From Sphingorhabdus sp. M41 (GTDB lineage: Bacteria; Pseudomonadota; Alphaproteobacteria; Sphingomonadales; Sphingomonadaceae), in contig NZ_CP014545.1 of the NCBI RefSeq assembly GCF_001586275.1, positions 682,001-746,000 on the forward strand: 64,000 nt of DNA, read 5' to 3'. This document shows, piece by piece, positions 52,825-63,543 of this stretch. The notes beneath the pieces are model-generated. The model did no database searches. It saw nothing but the letters and a program-made list of their open reading frames with translations, and was not told the DNA's origin. Position 1 is the first letter of the stretch, and each line of letters starts with the position of its first letter. The position numbers were made by a program, and so were the translations under genes.

Positions 52825-52910
52825 TTTTTTGCCTTGTCCACCAGTTTGAATCGCCCCGCCTCAAACCCTATATTGAGCTTAGAAACACGATTATCAAGCG
52901 AGTACAGGCG

Positions 52911-53810
52911 ATGAACTTTATGAAAACAACCATGTTGCTGGCAGCGCTGACCGCGCTGTTCATGGCATTGGGCTATTCGCTGGGTGGCAGCGGTGGCGCG
53001 ATAATCGCCCTGCTGGTCGCGGCGGGCATGAACCTGTTCACTTACTGGAACGCCGACAAAATCGTGCTGAAAATGCACAATGCGGTCGAGATTGATGCCA
53101 AAAGCCACCCCGAATTTTACAAAATGGTTCAGAATTTGTCGAAACGGGCAGGTTTGCCGATGCCGAAAGTCTATATTGTCGACCAGCCCCAGCCCAACGC
53201 CTTTGCCACCGGCCGGGACCCCGAACATTCGGCGGTTGCGGCAACCACCGGCTTGCTCAAGATGCTCAGTCATGACGAAATCGAGGGTGTGATGGCCCAC
53301 GAACTCGGCCATGTGAAAAACCGCGATACGTTGATCATGACCATGGTCGCGACGATCGCCGGCGCCGTCTCGATGCTGGCCAATTTCGGCATGTTCTTCC
53401 GCGACCGCAACGCCGGTGTCGCCGGCATCATGGCAGTGCTGATTGCGCCCTTCGCCGCGATGATCGTGCAAATGGCGATCAGCCGCACCCGCGAATTCGG
53501 CGCCGATGCCGCCGCTGCGCAGATCAGCGGCAAGCCCCTGTCGCTGGCTTCTGCGCTGGCCAAGATTTCGGGCGAGGCCGCCCGCATTCCCAACCCGATT
53601 GCTCAGCGCAACCCGGCGGCGTCACAACTCTATATCGTCCCCGGCGGCGTCCGCCAGATGTTCTCCACCCATCCCGCGACCGAAGACCGGATCGCGGCCT
53701 TGCAGGCGATGGCGCACGGTGGCGGCTCCGGCGGCTGGTCCAGTCCGCCCGACGAGATCGGCGATATGGGGCGCCGCCATAAACCGAGCGCACTGGATCC
53801 GACGCGCTAG
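52911..53810 (+). CDS. htpX: Membrane-bound zinc protease HtpX (M48)
   Basis: 299 residues. Two N-terminal membrane segments ([38 protein letters not shown]), the zinc motif [14 protein letters not shown] (HExxH), two further membrane segments ([35 protein letters not shown]) and the third zinc ligand in [14 protein letters not shown]. It removes damaged membrane proteins with FtsH. The tail is glycine/serine-rich as in other sphingomonads. Confidence 0.93.
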   Translation: MNFMKTTMLLAALTALFMALGYSLGGSGGAIIALLVAAGMNLFTYWNADKIVLKMHNAVEIDAKSHPEFYKMVQNLSKRAGLPMPKVYIVDQPQPNAFATGRDPEHSAVAATTGLLKMLSHDEIEGVMAHELGHVKNRDTLIMTMVATIAGAVSMLANFGMFFRDRNAGVAGIMAVLIAPFAAMIVQMAISRTREFGADAAAAQISGKPLSLASALAKISGEAARIPNPIAQRNPAASQLYIVPGGVRQMFSTHPATEDRIAALQAMAHGGGSGGWSSPPDEIGDMGRRHKPSALDPTR

Positions 53811-53844
53811 AAACAGCTGGGCTGGAGAGACAACATGCTCCGGC

Positions 53845-55410
53845 CTAGCCATCCGCCCGGATGAGATAGTCAAAGGCGGACAACGCGGCTTTCGACCCTT
53901 CACCCATCGAAATGACAATCTGCTTATATGGCACCGTGGTAACGTCGCCCGCCGCAAAAATGCCCGGAACAGACGTTTCACAGCGATGGTCGATCTCGAT
54001 CTCGCCATAAGGGGATCGCTTGACCACATCGCCGAGCCATTCGCTGTTCGGCATCAGGCCAATCTGGACGAATACACCTTCCAGCGCGACATCATGCTCC
54101 TCATCGCTGTTGCGATCCTTGTAGCGCAGGCCGGTGACCTTCTCGCCGTCGCCAGTAATTTCAGTCGTTTGTGCCGAAACAATGGCGGTGACATTTGGCA
54201 GGCTGTTCATTTTCTTCTGCAGCACGGCATCGGCGCGCATCGCGCTGTCAAACTCGATCAGGGTGACATGGCTGACAATGCCAGCCAGGTCGATCGCCGC
54301 TTCAACGCCGGAATTGCCACCGCCGATAACCGCGACGCGCTTGCCTTTGTAAAGCGGGCCGTCGCAATGCGGGCAATAGGCGACACCCTTGTTGCGATAT
54401 TCCGCTTCGCCGGGCACGCCGATGGTTTTCCAGCGCGCGCCGGTTGCCAGAATGACCGCTTTCGCCTTCAGCGACCCGCCGCTCTCGGTCGTGAGCGCAA
54501 ACAGATCGCCGTCCTTGGCCGGGCGCGCCAGATCCGCGACGCGCTGCTGGCTGAACACTTCCAGATCATATTCGTTCACATGCCGCTGCAATTCCGCGGT
54601 GAGCTTGGGCCCCTCGGTATAGGGCACGGAAATGAAATTCTCGATTCCCATCGTATCCATCAACTGACCGCCGAACTGTTCGGCGATGATGGCGGTGCGG
54701 ATTCCCTTGCGTGCGGTATAAATCGCCGCCGCTGCGCCGGCGGGGCCGCCGCCGACCACCAGCACGTCATAGGGGTCTTTTGCCGACAGTTTGCTGGCCG
54801 CCTTTTCAGCGCTGCCGGTATCGACCTTGGCCATGATTTCGGCCAGATTCATCCGGCCGGAACCAAAGGGCTCGCCGTTCAGAAAGACGGTTGGCACCGC
54901 CATGACCTTTCGCTCTTCAACCTCATCCTGAAACAGCGCGCCGTCGATTGCGACATGGCTGACATTGGGGTTGCGGGCCGCCATGATATTGAGCGCCTGA
55001 ATGACGTCTGGGCAATTCTGGCAGGAGAGCGAGAAAAACGTCTCGAAATGATATTCGCCTTCCAGCGATGCGACGCTTTCGAGCAGCTCGTCATCCTCCT
55101 TTGGCGGATGGCCGCCGACATGGAGCAGGGCGAGAATCAGGGAAGAAAATTCATGCCCCAGCGGCAGACCGGCAAATTCGACTTCCGATTTGCCATCGTC
55201 CGCAGAAACCAGGAAAGATGGCACACGCTTTGATGTCCCGTTGAGATCGACTTCCACGAGATCGGACATCGGGGCGATCGTCTCGACCAGTTCTTTCATC
55301 TCGGCCGATTTTGCGCTGTCGTCCAGCGTGGCTACCAGCCGGATCGGGCGGCGCAGATTGACCAGATAGGCTTTCAGCTGATCGGCGGTGGATTGATCGA
55401 TGATGGGCAT
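53845..55410 (-). CDS. ahpF: Alkyl hydroperoxide reductase subunit F
   Basis: 521 residues. The N-terminal double thioredoxin fold carries [12 protein letters not shown] (CxxC), and the flavoprotein part has [20 protein letters not shown], the redox site [12 protein letters not shown] (CxxC) and the NADH-binding [19 protein letters not shown]. It reduces AhpC with NADH. It is downstream of ahpC on the same strand, with a hairpin between them. Confidence 0.95.
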   Translation of the reverse strand: MPIIDQSTADQLKAYLVNLRRPIRLVATLDDSAKSAEMKELVETIAPMSDLVEVDLNGTSKRVPSFLVSADDGKSEVEFAGLPLGHEFSSLILALLHVGGHPPKEDDELLESVASLEGEYHFETFFSLSCQNCPDVIQALNIMAARNPNVSHVAIDGALFQDEVEERKVMAVPTVFLNGEPFGSGRMNLAEIMAKVDTGSAEKAASKLSAKDPYDVLVVGGGPAGAAAAIYTARKGIRTAIIAEQFGGQLMDTMGIENFISVPYTEGPKLTAELQRHVNEYDLEVFSQQRVADLARPAKDGDLFALTTESGGSLKAKAVILATGARWKTIGVPGEAEYRNKGVAYCPHCDGPLYKGKRVAVIGGGNSGVEAAIDLAGIVSHVTLIEFDSAMRADAVLQKKMNSLPNVTAIVSAQTTEITGDGEKVTGLRYKDRNSDEEHDVALEGVFVQIGLMPNSEWLGDVVKRSPYGEIEIDHRCETSVPGIFAAGDVTTVPYKQIVISMGEGSKAALSAFDYLIRADG

Positions 55411-55478
55411 GATATTTCTCTCATATCGCCAGGGCAGCGCTATAGGCTCGCTGGCATTAGGTCGAAGCGAAGGGGGAG

Positions 55479-55503
55479 AGTGACCGGCACAAAGCCGGTC
55501 ACT
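55479..55503. terminator. Hairpin between ahpC and ahpF
   Basis: AGTGACCGGC and GCCGGTCACT pair perfectly across a five-base loop. A T-run (GCATTTTTC) follows only in the plus direction; on the minus strand, the direction of ahpC-ahpF transcription, none follows. It may set unequal ahpC/ahpF RNA levels as an mRNA-stabilising or attenuating hairpin. Confidence 0.5.
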
Positions 55504-55530
55504 GCATTTTTCATTGGTTTTGGATCGGGT

Positions 55531-56094
55531 TTAGATTTTGCCGACGAGTTCAATGGAAGGGGCTAGCGTTTCTTCGCCTTCTTCCCATTTTGCCGGGCAA
55601 ACTTCACCGGGATTGGCGCGGACATATTGCGCTGCCTTGATCTTGCGGACCAGTTCAGCCGCGTTCCGGCCGACGCCTTCACAGGTAATTTCCATGACCT
55701 GAATGACGCCATCGGGATCCACAACGAATGTCGCGCGGTCGGCAAGGCCCTGACCTTCACGCAAGACGCCGAAATTGTTGCTGATCGTGTGATTCTGGTC
55801 GCCCAGCATGTAGAAATTGATCTTGCCGATCGCATCGGAACTTGCATGCCATGCCTTGTGGCTGAAATGCGTGTCGGTGGAAACCGAGTAAACTTCAACG
55901 CCCATGGCCTGCAGCGCATCATATTGGTTAGCCAGATCTTCCAGTTCCGTCGGGCAGACAAAGGTAAAGTCTGCAGGATAGAAGAAAAATACGGCCCATT
56001 TGCCGGCGACATGTTCTTCCGTCACGTTGACAAATTCACCGCGGTAATATGCTTCGGTAGAGAAAGGCAAAATTTTGCTGTTAATGGTGGCCAT
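55531..56094 (-). CDS. ahpC: Alkyl hydroperoxide reductase subunit C (2-Cys peroxiredoxin)
   Basis: 187 residues from ATG 56094, with AAAAGGA nine bases upstream; a longer reading is not supported. Peroxidatic cysteine in [20 protein letters not shown]; resolving cysteine in [11 protein letters not shown]. It reduces hydrogen peroxide and organic peroxides with AhpF. The spacing of motifs is the AhpC/Prx1 type. Confidence 0.96.
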   Translation of the reverse strand: MATINSKILPFSTEAYYRGEFVNVTEEHVAGKWAVFFFYPADFTFVCPTELEDLANQYDALQAMGVEVYSVSTDTHFSHKAWHASSDAIGKINFYMLGDQNHTISNNFGVLREGQGLADRATFVVDPDGVIQVMEITCEGVGRNAAELVRKIKAAQYVRANPGEVCPAKWEEGEETLAPSIELVGKI

Positions 56095-56321
56095 TCGTAG
56101 TCCTTTTTTTTTCGGTTGAGATTTTTTGCACGCCAGCATTGGCGAGCAATTATCCTTCTGTTTGAGACGCTTGAAATATGTTGTGGTGCAGCACTATTCA
56201 ACAGCCAATCGGAGCCTATCCGGATAATTATGCCGATCACAATGATCGGTGATTTCAATCAGCGCCAATCCATGTCCGTTTTCCCCGCCTGCCACTCAGC
56301 GGTACCGCCAGCAGCGCGGGC
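56095..56321. other. ahpC upstream region
   Basis: No gene seen. This should hold the ahpC promoter (minus direction). I looked for an OxyR-like spaced dyad and found nothing clear enough to call; GATCACAATGATC at about 56235 is a short dyad. Confidence 0.4.
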
Positions 56322-56349
56322 AAAAAAAGGGCCGGATCAAATCCGGCCC
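56322..56349 (-). terminator. Intrinsic terminator of the small lipoprotein gene
   Basis: GGGCCGGAT and ATCCGGCCC pair perfectly (loop CAA, 56329-56349). In the minus direction they are followed by seven T (A-run at 56322-56328). A second perfect hairpin (13-bp arms, 56369-56397) lies between it and the gene. Confidence 0.8.
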
Positions 56350-56418
56350 GCTTCATTCTCTTGGTGAAGGCACGGCAGAGACTATCTCTGCCGTGCCTAT
56401 TGGTTTGCTTGGTCTGGA

Positions 56419-56745
56419 TTACTCAGCGAGCATTTCGTCATAGGCAGCGCAAGCTTCAGCCGCACCAAGGCTTCCGTCGGCAGCGCCTTGCTGCATCTTT
56501 TCCTGAACGGCCTGCATCTTGCTGGTCATTTCCTGCAGCGCTTCCGGATTGCTGGCCAGGCCTTGCATCTTCGTGCCAAGTTCTTGGGCCTTGGCCATCA
56601 TCGCTACCTGGGTGCACGCTTCGGTGGTTGCAACTTCAGCGGTTTCTTCCGTTGCAGCGGTTTCTGATGTCTCATCGCTGGTACCGCATGCACCGAGCGC
56701 AAAGGCGCTCGCAAAAACTGCCAAGGATGCAATTGAATTTTTCAT
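56419..56745 (-). CDS. Small alanine/glutamate-rich lipoprotein
   Basis: 108 residues. The signal peptide ends in FALGAC (lipobox, cysteine at about residue 20). A low-complexity linker rich in T, E and A follows (DETSETAATEETAEVATTEA), then a helical region (MMAKAQELGTKMQGLASNPE, MTSKMQAVQEKMQQGAADGS) with a cysteine pair (EACTQ, EACAA) that may form a disulfide. Function unknown. It ends in two strong hairpins. Confidence 0.72.
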   Translation of the reverse strand: MKNSIASLAVFASAFALGACGTSDETSETAATEETAEVATTEACTQVAMMAKAQELGTKMQGLASNPEALQEMTSKMQAVQEKMQQGAADGSLGAAEACAAYDEMLAE

Positions 56746-57028
56746 AGTTTTTTACTGTTGTTTCTATATGTCACCGAAAGATTCTGGATAAATCCAGACA
56801 CGGACCTAACGTAACCTCCAGACGCTAAGTAACAATAGCGCGAGCAGTGTATCTGATCTGCTCCAATGACAGTTCGAAACCATTGGCCGATAGCCTTCAA
56901 ATCCGTGATTGTCGTTTTCCACACTAGCCCTGCTCCATCCAAAAGCTTGATCGAAACGCCGGAAGGTCTATGCGGTTGGGCAGAGCGAGCCACCCGGGTT
57001 CTCCAAGCCAAATCATCGCGGAATAAAA

Positions 57029-58306
57029 ATGAACGAACCCAATAATAAAATCCCCGGCCTTGCGACGCGCCAGTCCGCCATTCGCCTGCTTGACGCCGTC
57101 TGCCGGCGCGGTGAGACGCTGGATCAGGCGATGCCGGCCGCAACCGGAAAGCTGTCCAATCCGTCGGACAAGTCGCTCGCCCATAATATTGCCGCCAATG
57201 TGCTGCGCTGGATGAGCGCGCTCGATGCCATGATCGACAGCGCGACCCGCAACCGGCTGGCCGATGATGCCAAGGCGCGGATGGCGCTGCGCATCGCACT
57301 GGCGCAGGTGCTGATCCTCGACACGCCCCAACATGCCGCGATTTCTACCGCCCTGCCGCTGGTCCATGGTGGCCCGCGTCGGTTGGTTCACGGCGTATTC
57401 TCGACCGTCATGCGCGGTATCGAATCGGGCAAGCTGAAACTGCCCGAATATCCCGAAATTCCCGGCGAAACACTGGACCGCTGGACCAGCAATTGGGGCG
57501 AGGATGTCGCCAATGCCGCGAGCGAGGCGTGGTCCACACCGGCACCGCTCGACCTCAGCTTCCAGTCCGACGATGTCGGCTCGCTGGAAGGCACAAAGCT
57601 CGCCCCGAAACATCTCAGGATATTTCCAAATCTTCCAGTCACTGGGCTCGACGGATTTGATGAAGGCCAGTTCTGGGTACAGGATCTGGCCGCCTCGATT
57701 CCCGCGCGGCTGTTCGGCGAAGGCGAGGGCCGGACCATATTCGACCTCTGCGCCGCCCCCGGCGGCAAGACCATGCAGCTGGCCAGCGCTGGCTGGAAAG
57801 TGGTCTCCGTGGACAATAGCGCCAAAAGAATGGAACGTTTTCAGGACAATCTCAGGCGCACCGGCTTGGCAGCCGAAGAAGTCATCGCCAATCTGATGCA
57901 GTGGGAGCCGGCGGAACCTGCGGATGCGGTTCTGCTCGACGCGCCGTGCAGCGCCACCGGCATTTACCGGCGACACCCCGATGTCCTGCATTGTATCGGC
58001 TCCCGCCAGATCGAGGATCGGGCCGAAGTGCAGCGCGCCTTGCTCGACCGCACGGCAGCCTGGGTGAAGCCCGGCGGGACTCTGGTCTATGCCGTCTGTT
58101 CGCTCGAACCGGAAGAAGGCGAAGAGCAGATCGATGCCTTTCTTGAGCGCCACGAACAGTTCGCCATCGATCCGGTCCGCGCTGACGAGTTGCCGACAGG
58201 CATATCTCCAGCCGAATCCGGCTCCGTCCGGACGCTACCCGACACGCTGGCCGAACAGGGCCATGTCGACGGGTTTTTCATCGCCCGGCTGGTTCGCAAA
58301 AGCTGA
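57029..58306 (+). CDS. rsmB: RsmB/NOP family 16S rRNA m5C methyltransferase
   Basis: 425 residues. The N-terminal NusB-like RNA-binding domain (LATRQSAIRLLDAVCRRGET) is followed by the SAM motif FDLCAAPGGKTMQLASAGWK, the catalytic DAPCSATGIYRRHPDV and a second cysteine in YAVCSLEPEEGEEQ. It methylates cytosine in the 16S rRNA (position 967 in E. coli). Start ATG 57029. Confidence 0.9.
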   Translation: MNEPNNKIPGLATRQSAIRLLDAVCRRGETLDQAMPAATGKLSNPSDKSLAHNIAANVLRWMSALDAMIDSATRNRLADDAKARMALRIALAQVLILDTPQHAAISTALPLVHGGPRRLVHGVFSTVMRGIESGKLKLPEYPEIPGETLDRWTSNWGEDVANAASEAWSTPAPLDLSFQSDDVGSLEGTKLAPKHLRIFPNLPVTGLDGFDEGQFWVQDLAASIPARLFGEGEGRTIFDLCAAPGGKTMQLASAGWKVVSVDNSAKRMERFQDNLRRTGLAAEEVIANLMQWEPAEPADAVLLDAPCSATGIYRRHPDVLHCIGSRQIEDRAEVQRALLDRTAAWVKPGGTLVYAVCSLEPEEGEEQIDAFLERHEQFAIDPVRADELPTGISPAESGSVRTLPDTLAEQGHVDGFFIARLVRKS

Positions 58307-58426
58307 TTTTCTATATATTGTGAACCTGTCCCCAAACTGTCCACAAGGGACTGTGGCAACAGCGGAATAGCGTCTTGCTTGCCCGGTTCAAAAATTCTAC
58401 TGCCGGGCATAGTTTAAGGAAGCGCC

Positions 58427-59089
58427 ATGTCCGACAGCATTCGTATTGCCCCATCCATTCTCTCTGCCGATTTTGCCCGGCTGGGCGAAGAGGTGCAGGC
58501 TATCGACAAGGCCGGCTGCGACTGGATCCATGTCGACGTGATGGACGGCCATTTCGTACCCAATATCACCATCGGGCCAGCAGTGGTCAAAGCCCTGCGT
58601 CCGCACAGCGCCAAGCCGTTCGACGTTCATCTGATGATCTCGCCGGTCGATCAGTTTCTGGAAGCTTTTGCCGAGGCCGGCGCCGACATCATCTCCTTCC
58701 ACCCGGAAGCGGGACCGCATCCGCATCGTACCGTGCAGACCATCCAGTCGCTCGGCAAGCAGGCCGGGCTGGTGCTCAATCCGGCGACTCCGCTGGATAT
58801 TCTCGATTATCTGATCGACGATCTCGACCTGATTCTGGTGATGAGCGTCAACCCCGGCTTCGGCGGGCAGAGCTTCATCGACAGCCAGTTGCGCAAGATC
58901 GAGGCGATTCGCAGACGGATTACCGCAACCGGCAAGGATATAAGGCTGGAAGTCGACGGCGGTATCGATCTCAAAACCGCGCCAAAGGCAATTGCCGCCG
59001 GCGCCGACACATTGGTGGCCGGAACCGCCACGTTCAGAGGTGGGCCTGATCATTATGCCGGCAATATCAGCGGCCTGAGGGGTGAATGA
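58427..59089 (+). CDS. rpe: Ribulose-phosphate 3-epimerase
   Basis: 220 residues. TIM-barrel motifs: IAPSILSADFARLGEEV, WIHVDVMDGHFVPNITIGP, FDVHLMISPVDQFLEAFAEA, ISFHPEAGPHPHRTVQTI, MSVNPGFGGQSFI and LEVDGGIDL. It interconverts ribulose-5-P and xylulose-5-P. It overlaps the heparinase-like gene by 4 bases. Confidence 0.95.
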   Translation: MSDSIRIAPSILSADFARLGEEVQAIDKAGCDWIHVDVMDGHFVPNITIGPAVVKALRPHSAKPFDVHLMISPVDQFLEAFAEAGADIISFHPEAGPHPHRTVQTIQSLGKQAGLVLNPATPLDILDYLIDDLDLILVMSVNPGFGGQSFIDSQLRKIEAIRRRITATGKDIRLEVDGGIDLKTAPKAIAAGADTLVAGTATFRGGPDHYAGNISGLRGE

Positions 59090-60873
59090 CCACCGACGGG
59101 TCTGACCGGCTTGATCTGGGCGATGGCCACCCGGACGAGCCATCGACCCATGACGGAAATGATGCGGCAGGCGAAGGCCGAAGCCTGACTTTGCGCCACG
59201 AGCGCGACCGCGGCCAGTCGCTCGCCCAGCAGGCGACGATGCTCTATTACCGGATCACGTGGCGGATGCCGATGCACCGGCTCCGGCTGTCCGGAAAACT
59301 GCCCTTGCGGTTGCTCGCGGTACCGGTTGATCCAATAGAGGGTGACCGGGTGCAGGGGATGGCGGTGCGCGCTGGCTACTTCCTGTTCCGCGGCCTCAAG
59401 AAAAACCACGACAATATCGACTTTGCCAATCTCAAACTGCCACCGCAATTTGAAGATTATGTTCACCGTTTCCAATGGCTGCGCGATCTCGATACGGCGG
59501 CTTCGCGCGATCAGGCCGTGCCGGTGGCGGAAAAGCTGATCAGCCAATGGCTCGACGCCAATGGCGATGCCATTCGTCAGCCAGCCTGGCGGCCCGACAA
59601 TTGCGGCTGGCGGATGCTGATCTGGGCTAGCCATGCGCCGCTGATCCTGTCTTCCAGCGACCTAATCTACCGCTCGAAAGTACTCAACAATATCGCCCGG
59701 ACCGCCCGTCATCTGGACCGGACAGCGGACAAGGCGAATAGCAGCCTCGGCCGGCTGGTGGCGTGGAGCGGTGTGGTGGCTTCCTCTCTATTGCTGCCCG
59801 AAGGACGCGTGCGCCAGATTGTCGGCGAAGCGGGTCTCGAAAAAACAATGGGCGAGTTTTTCTTTGCCGACGGCGGTTCCGTCTCGCGGTCGCCGCTCAA
59901 CCAGATGGACGCGGTGATATTGCTGTCGATGCTGAAGCAAGTCTATCTCGCCCGCAATCTGGATGCGCCGGAATTTCTCCAGCAAGCCCTCAATCAGGCC
60001 GTGCCTCCGCTCACCGCCTTGACCCATTTTGACGGGACGATGGGCAATTGGCAGGGCAGCGGCGCGACATCGGCGGAACAGGTGGCGCAAGTCGTCGAGG
60101 CCAGCGGCGTCCGCGCAAGACCGCTTCGTCAGGCGCGCGAATGGGGATATCAGCGGGTTTCTTCCGGCCGTACGGTGCTGGTGCTCGATGCCGCACCGCC
60201 GCCGATCGCGCGGATGGCCGTGGCTGGCTGCGCCTCCACCTTGGCCTTTGAAATTTCCAATGGCGACTGCCGGATCATCAGCAATTGCGGCGGGGCAGGG
60301 CTGGTCGGCGCGACCATCCCGGCAGCACTCGCCCGGGGCCTGCGAACCACCGCCGCGCACAGCACCCTGTGTATCGCAGACAGCAACAGCACCTCGATTC
60401 TGCCCGACGGCAAGCTTGGCCGCGGCGTCAGCGAAGTCGAGCTGTTCCGCCGCGATGTTGAAAATGCCACTCGACTTGAGGCCAGCCACGACGGCTATGC
60501 CAAGCGCTTTGGTCTGGTTCACAAGCGGCTGTTGCTGCTCCGCTCGGACGGTCTCGAACTGCGCGGCGAGGATATGCTGATTCCCGATGGCAAGAAGCGA
60601 CGCCGCCGCAAGGATGATATCCAATATGCATTGCGGTTCCATCTCGGGCCGGATATCGAATGCGACCTGATCTCGGAGGGCAAGGGCGTATTGCTGCGTT
60701 TGCAGGACGGGAATCTGTGGCAATTCCGCTCGACTAGCGGACAAATTCAACTGGAAGAAAGCGTCTGGGTCGACGGCATGGGTATTGGCCATGACGTCAT
60801 GCAGATGGTGATTTCCGGAGCAGTGGGCAGAGGCGGTGGAGCAACCGGCTGGCTGCTCAAACATATGGGGTAA
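59086..60873 (+). CDS. Heparinase II/III family protein
   Basis: 595 residues. The N-terminal alpha-toroid region (FENYVHRF-like: [33 protein letters not shown]) precedes a beta-rich C-terminal heparinase II/III domain ([35 protein letters not shown]). It may act on a cell-surface or periplasmic polysaccharide. No signal peptide is obvious at the N terminus. ATGA overlap with rpe and two bases to purH make one operon, an arrangement frequent in sphingomonads. Confidence 0.86.
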   Translation: MTTDGSDRLDLGDGHPDEPSTHDGNDAAGEGRSLTLRHERDRGQSLAQQATMLYYRITWRMPMHRLRLSGKLPLRLLAVPVDPIEGDRVQGMAVRAGYFLFRGLKKNHDNIDFANLKLPPQFEDYVHRFQWLRDLDTAASRDQAVPVAEKLISQWLDANGDAIRQPAWRPDNCGWRMLIWASHAPLILSSSDLIYRSKVLNNIARTARHLDRTADKANSSLGRLVAWSGVVASSLLLPEGRVRQIVGEAGLEKTMGEFFFADGGSVSRSPLNQMDAVILLSMLKQVYLARNLDAPEFLQQALNQAVPPLTALTHFDGTMGNWQGSGATSAEQVAQVVEASGVRARPLRQAREWGYQRVSSGRTVLVLDAAPPPIARMAVAGCASTLAFEISNGDCRIISNCGGAGLVGATIPAALARGLRTTAAHSTLCIADSNSTSILPDGKLGRGVSEVELFRRDVENATRLEASHDGYAKRFGLVHKRLLLLRSDGLELRGEDMLIPDGKKRRRRKDDIQYALRFHLGPDIECDLISEGKGVLLRLQDGNLWQFRSTSGQIQLEESVWVDGMGIGHDVMQMVISGAVGRGGGATGWLLKHMG

Positions 60874-60875
60874 AA

Positions 60876-62468
60876 ATGACAGAGAATATCAAAATCAAAC
60901 GCGCGCTTTTGTCGGTTTCGGACAAGAGCGGCCTGGCCGATCTCGGCCAGCAGCTGGCGGCGATGGGCGTTGCGCTGATCTCGACCGGCGGCACAGCCAA
61001 GGCCTTGCGCGAAGCAGGCCTCCAGGTCGCGGATATTTCCGACGTTACCAATTTTCCCGAAATGATGGATGGCCGGGTCAAGACCCTGCACCCCAAGGTT
61101 CACGGCGGCTTGCTCGCCCGGCGCGACGACGCCGGCCATGTCGCTTCGATGGAAGAACATGATATCGCCGGGATCGATCTGGTGATCGTCAATCTATATC
61201 CCTTCGCCCAGACCGTCGCCAAGGGCGCGGAACGCGACGAGATTATCGAGAATATCGATATCGGCGGACCGTCGATGGTGCGCAGCGCGGCAAAGAACCA
61301 TGATTTCGTGACAATCGTGACCGATCCTTCGGACTATGAAACCCTACTGACCGAACTGCAGCAGAATGACGGCGGCACCTCGCTCGCCTTCCGCAAGAAT
61401 ATGGCCGCCAAGGCCTTTGCCGCGACCGCCAGCTACGACAGTATGATCGCCCAATGGTTCGGCTTTGCCGATCAGGGCAAGATGTTCCCCGACACGCTGC
61501 CGATCACCATGAGCCGCCCGGTCGAGCTGCGCTATGGCGAAAATCCGCATCAGAGCGCGGCCCTTTATCTGCCCGACGGCCCGTCCGCTAGCGGCATTGC
61601 CCAGGCCGAGCAGCTGCAGGGCAAGGCGCTCAGCTATAATAATTATAACGACGCCGACGCCGCGCTCGAGCTGGTCAGTGAATTTCGCGACGGCCCACCG
61701 ACCGTGGTGATCGTCAAGCACGCCAACCCTTGCGGCGTGGCGAGCGCGGATAATATTCTCGACGCCTACAAGGAGGCTCTGGCCTGCGACAGCGTCTCTG
61801 CCTTTGGCGGTATCATCGCGGTCAACCGGCCACTTGATGGCCCGGCGGCGGAAGCGATGACCGGCATCTTCACCGAAGTTGTCTGCGCCCCGGGCGCGAA
61901 TGACGAGGCAAAGGCTATCTTCGCCAAGAAGAAAAACCTCCGCCTGCTCCTGACCGGCGAATTGCCCGATCCGGCCCGGACCGGCATGGGCTTCAAATCC
62001 ATCGCTGGCGGTTTTCTGCTCCAGTCCCGTGACAATGGCCAGATCGCCCAGTCTGACCTGAAATGCGTCACCAGGCGCCAGCCGACCGAGCAGGAAATGG
62101 CCGATTGCCTGTTCGCCTGGACCGTCGCCAAACATGTCAAATCCAATGCGATTGTCTACGCCAAGGGCGGCGCGACAGCCGGCGTCGGTGCAGGCCAGAT
62201 GAACCGGCTGGAATCGGCACGTATTGCCGCGTGGAAAGCCAAGGATGCAGCGGAAAAAGCAGGCTGGAGCGAAAGCCGGACCATCGGTTCAGCGGTGGCC
62301 TCGGATGCCTTCTTCCCCTTCGCCGATGGCCTGATGGCTGCGGTGGAAGCTGGTGCAACAGCGGTGATCCAGCCGGGCGGTTCAATCCGCGACGACGAGG
62401 TGATCGCGGCAGCTGACGAAGCAGGCCTGGCAATGCTATTTACCGGAATGCGCCATTTCCGGCATTAG
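60876..62468 (+). CDS. purH: Bifunctional AICAR transformylase/IMP cyclohydrolase
   Basis: 530 residues. N-terminal IMP cyclohydrolase (MGS) domain: [52 protein letters not shown]-terminal transformylase: [46 protein letters not shown]. It does the last two steps of IMP synthesis. GGGG lies just before the ATG. Confidence 0.96.
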   Translation: MTENIKIKRALLSVSDKSGLADLGQQLAAMGVALISTGGTAKALREAGLQVADISDVTNFPEMMDGRVKTLHPKVHGGLLARRDDAGHVASMEEHDIAGIDLVIVNLYPFAQTVAKGAERDEIIENIDIGGPSMVRSAAKNHDFVTIVTDPSDYETLLTELQQNDGGTSLAFRKNMAAKAFAATASYDSMIAQWFGFADQGKMFPDTLPITMSRPVELRYGENPHQSAALYLPDGPSASGIAQAEQLQGKALSYNNYNDADAALELVSEFRDGPPTVVIVKHANPCGVASADNILDAYKEALACDSVSAFGGIIAVNRPLDGPAAEAMTGIFTEVVCAPGANDEAKAIFAKKKNLRLLLTGELPDPARTGMGFKSIAGGFLLQSRDNGQIAQSDLKCVTRRQPTEQEMADCLFAWTVAKHVKSNAIVYAKGGATAGVGAGQMNRLESARIAAWKAKDAAEKAGWSESRTIGSAVASDAFFPFADGLMAAVEAGATAVIQPGGSIRDDEVIAAADEAGLAMLFTGMRHFRH

Positions 62469-62471
62469 GCT

Positions 62472-62640
62472 TTCTTCCCTCTCCCGTGCGGGAGAGGGTT
62501 GCGCAGACTTGCAAACTTGTTTGCTAGTCGCAGCTGGGTGAGGGCGCACTTCGCTTCGGGGTATAGAACACCCTCATCCAAGTCCGCCTAATCCGCTTCG
62601 CGCATAAGGCTCCCTATCCTTCTCCCTCACGGGAGAAGGG
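62472..62640. repeat. Intergenic palindromic (REP/MITE-like) element
   Basis: Two palindromes frame the stretch: CCCTCTCCCG/CGGGAGAGGG at 62477-62498 and CCTTCTCCC/GGGAGAAGG at 62618-62639, with GGGTGAGGG and CCCTCATCC in between. A degenerate third copy lies at 62950-62971 after the DUF167 gene. This is the look of a dispersed intergenic repeat. Confidence 0.6.
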
Positions 62641-62653
62641 AAATAGTTAGATA

Positions 62654-62944
62654 ATGGCAAAAAAGACTCCATTCCCACCTCGCGAAGAGATGCTGTCGCT
62701 CGTCAATGGCGGTGAACTGACCGTGAAAGTCACACCCAATGCGGGAGACAACAGCATCAGCCTGCCAGGAGCAACCGGGCCTGCCGGCATATTGCTGATC
62801 CGCGTGACCGCAACGCCGGAGAACGGAAAAGCCAATGCGGCGGTTTTGAAGCTGCTGTCCAAAGCGCTCAGGCTACCCAGGACATCGCTGGAAATCATTC
62901 GCGGCAACAATGCGCGCACCAAGCTTGTCAGAATTCCCGATTGA
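62654..62944 (+). CDS. DUF167 (UPF0235/YggU) family protein
   Basis: 96 residues. GELTVKVTPNAGDNSISLPG, LLIRVTATPENGKANAAVLK and LRLPRTSLEIIRGNNARTK match DUF167. Small soluble protein of unknown function. It lies between palindromic repeats. Confidence 0.88.
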   Translation: MAKKTPFPPREEMLSLVNGGELTVKVTPNAGDNSISLPGATGPAGILLIRVTATPENGKANAAVLKLLSKALRLPRTSLEIIRGNNARTKLVRIPD

Positions 62945-63080
62945 ATATTCCTTCTCCATCACGGAAGAAGGGGAACATCGCTCCGCCATTGTGCTCCGCA
63001 CTTGATGCGGAGCCCTGCATTATTAAGCGTGCAATATAGCCGAATCTCCGCCTCTGGCGGGGAATACGGTCAAGCCGCAA

Positions 63081-63488
63081 TCACTCCGGCGTGGCAGCCT
63101 GTGCATTCTGTCCGTCACCTTCCGGTGCGGCGATGATGTCGCGGGTTACGCTGCCCTTGTCGACGGTGAACGTGTCCGGATCACCAACCGAGGAACGAAT
63201 CCCTGCGTCCGAGCTGCCGGCCTGACCGACGATCGCCGATTCGGTGATGCTGCGCGCTTGCGGGCCGCCGAACAGGGCTTCCAGAGTCTGCTGCTGCAAA
63301 CCGCCGGTCTGGGGACGAGGCTGACCGGGCTGTGGCGGGGTCAGCGTGAAATCGGGCGGAATGACCAGCGGTGGCTGGCGGGAAACAGCGAATTCGTCGG
63401 GCCGATCACGGTCAAACAGGCCGGTGGAACCACAGGCCGTCAGGCTGGCCAGCGAAACTAGGCTGATGGCGACGGTGGATTTACGCAT
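63081..63488 (-). CDS. DUF3035 family lipoprotein
   Basis: 135 residues from ATG 63488; a longer reading to 63614 adds sequence unlike the family. Lipobox LTAC (about 16-19) and the DUF3035 block RPDEFAVSRQPPLVIPPDF. Proline/glutamine-rich afterwards. It commonly stands next to lspA in alphaproteobacteria, as here. Function unknown. Confidence 0.85.
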   Translation of the reverse strand: MRKSTVAISLVSLASLTACGSTGLFDRDRPDEFAVSRQPPLVIPPDFTLTPPQPGQPRPQTGGLQQQTLEALFGGPQARSITESAIVGQAGSSDAGIRSSVGDPDTFTVDKGSVTRDIIAAPEGDGQNAQAATPE

Positions 63489-63543
63489 GATATTGTCCCT
63501 CAAAAATCTCTTACGGAGCCTGATAGCGCGCTCCTGACACAGG

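Noticed and set aside
53506-55233. 575-residue plus-strand open frame opposite ahpF
   Set aside because: It is antisense to a clearly conserved flavoprotein gene and has no family resemblance; it reflects GC-rich codon bias.
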